Assembly: GCF_013393325.1 (NCBI RefSeq)
Contig: NZ_QJRC01000072.1
Span: 82,376 to 146,375 of the forward strand
From: Pseudomonas hunanensis
GTDB lineage: Bacteria > Pseudomonadota > Gammaproteobacteria > Pseudomonadales > Pseudomonadaceae
Direction: 5' to 3'
Length of the DNA: 64,000 bases
How positions within the stretch are numbered: position 1 is the stretch's first letter; each line of letters starts with the position of its first letter. The notes beneath the pieces are model-generated. The model was not told the origin of the DNA, ran no database searches, and saw nothing but the letters and a program-made list of their open reading frames with translations. Positions 62,858-64,000 of this stretch are shown one piece after another. The position numbers and the translations under genes are program-made.

Positions 62858-64000
62858 TTACTCGATGATTTTGGCCACAACGCCGGCGCCGACGGTACGA
62901 CCGCCTTCACGGATTGCGAAGCGCAGACCGTCTTCCATTGCGATGGTCTTGATCAGGGTAACAGTCATCTGAATGTTGTCACCTGGCATTACCATTTCAA
63001 CGCCTTCCGGCAGTTCGCAGTTACCGGTCACGTCAGTGGTACGGAAGTAGAACTGAGGACGGTAGCCTTTGAAGAACGGAGTGTGACGACCGCCTTCTTC
63101 CTTCGACAGAACGTAGACTTCTGCGGTGAACTTGGTGTGCGGCTTGACCGAACCTGGCTTGACCAGAACCTGGCCACGCTCAACGTCGTCACGCTTGGTA
63201 CCACGCAGCAGAACGCCGCAGTTCTCGCCAGCACGACCTTCGTCCAGCAGCTTGCGGAACATCTCAACACCGGTGCAGGTGGTGGTGGTGGTGTCACGCA
63301 GACCAACGATTTCCAGCGGATCCTGAACGCGGACGATACCACGCTCGATACGACCGGTAACAACGGTACCACGACCCGAGATCGAGAATACGTCTTCGAT
63401 CGGCATCAGGAACGGCTGGTCGATGGCACGAACTGGCTCAGGAATGTAGCTGTCCAGAGTCTCTACCAGCTTCTTAACAGCGGTAGTGCCCATTTCGTTG
63501 TCGTCTTTGCCTTCCAGGGCCATACGAGCGGAACCGATGATGATCGGAGTGTCGTCACCTGGGAAGTCGTAGGTGGACAGCAGGTCGCGAACTTCCATCT
63601 CGACCAGTTCCAGCAGCTCAGCGTCGTCTACCAGGTCAGCCTTGTTCAGGAAGACCACGATGTACGGAACGCCAACCTGACGGGACAGCAGGATGTGCTC
63701 ACGGGTTTGTGGCATCGGACCATCGGCGGCCGAGCAAACCAGGATCGCGCCGTCCATCTGGGCAGCACCGGTGATCATGTTCTTCACGTAGTCAGCGTGA
63801 CCTGGGCAGTCAACGTGAGCGTAGTGACGAATGGTCGAGTTGTACTCAACGTGAGCGGTGTTGATGGTGATACCGCGCGCTTTTTCTTCCGGAGCCGAGT
63901 CGATCTTGTCGAACTCAACGATTGCCGAACCGAAAACTTCGGAGCAAACGCGAGTCAGAGCTGCGGTCAGAGTGGTCTTACCGTGGTCAACGTGGCCGAT
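62858..64000 (-). CDS. tuf: Elongation factor Tu (5' end outside window)
   Basis: 380 codons are present, read from the right edge with [14 protein letters not shown] (the P-loop) and later [14 protein letters not shown] and NKADLVDD for nucleotide binding. About 17 residues are missing at the N-terminus to reach the normal 397. EF-Tu carries aminoacyl-tRNA to the ribosome. It has its own terminator and is transcribed ahead of S10 in the same direction. Confidence 0.98.

Overview
The window looks like chromosome of a Pseudomonas putida-group bacterium. It is GC-rich, codes densely on both strands, and carries REP-like palindromes. Gene order also fits this group: nrdR-ribD-ribE-ribBA-ribH-nusB-thiL-pgpA, then katA-bacterioferritin-uvrA-MFS-ssb, then the S10/spc/alpha ribosomal clusters and tuf. 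The species assignment is inference from gene content, order and recalled synteny; no database search was run.

Layout. 1-3430 (+): end of a standalone ribB, then xseB, ispA and dxs (isoprenoid precursors). 3553-6636: a BtuB-like TonB receptor convergent with a BtuF-like cobalamin-binding protein and a small membrane protein. 6633-14108 (-): ribA, an ABC-type binding protein, pgpA, thiL, nusB, ribH, ribBA, ribE, ribD and nrdR, a largely co-directional block with many GTGA stop/start overlaps. 14215-16231 (+): a YbaY-type lipoprotein, a methyltransferase and a thioredoxin/TPR co-chaperone. 16293-18211 (-): two poorly characterised genes, one of which may be a TULIP/P47-like protein. 18342-21475 (+): a putative Zur-controlled operon (His-rich DUF2796 protein, ABC ATPase, permease, DUF3299 protein). 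21585-25844: OmpW porin, a divergent MFS/HxlR pair, and two sugar-nucleotide SDR genes.

26102-28804 (+) is an accessory three-gene cassette: a clavaminate-synthase-like Fe/2OG dioxygenase broken by a frameshift, a TauE/SafE permease interrupted by an in-frame TAG, and an intact alpha/beta hydrolase. 28815-32305 holds an XRE regulator, an alanine/sodium symporter and a type I asparaginase.

32330-41471 (-) is a selenocysteine island. It encodes formate dehydrogenase FdoGHI, whose FdoG has an in-frame UGA Sec codon at 197 followed by a SECIS hairpin, then FdhE, SelA, SelB and tRNA-Sec. It therefore holds most of the machinery to make, insert and use selenocysteine; only selD is not seen here.

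41803-48856 holds ssb, a YajR-like MFS gene, uvrA, a ferritin-like gene annotated by homology as bacterioferritin but lacking the haem Met, and katA. 49028-62716 (-) is the full alpha, spc and S10 ribosomal protein clusters with rpoA and secY, read from a recognisable promoter at 62777-62805. The window ends inside tuf.

The least conventional parts are the possible TULIP/P47-like gene, the decaying dioxygenase/TauE/hydrolase cassette, a REP palindrome inside the 5' coding end of the DUF3299 gene, and unexplained hairpins inside the rib, spc and fdo regions. No rRNA, CRISPR array, prophage or intact insertion sequence was seen.
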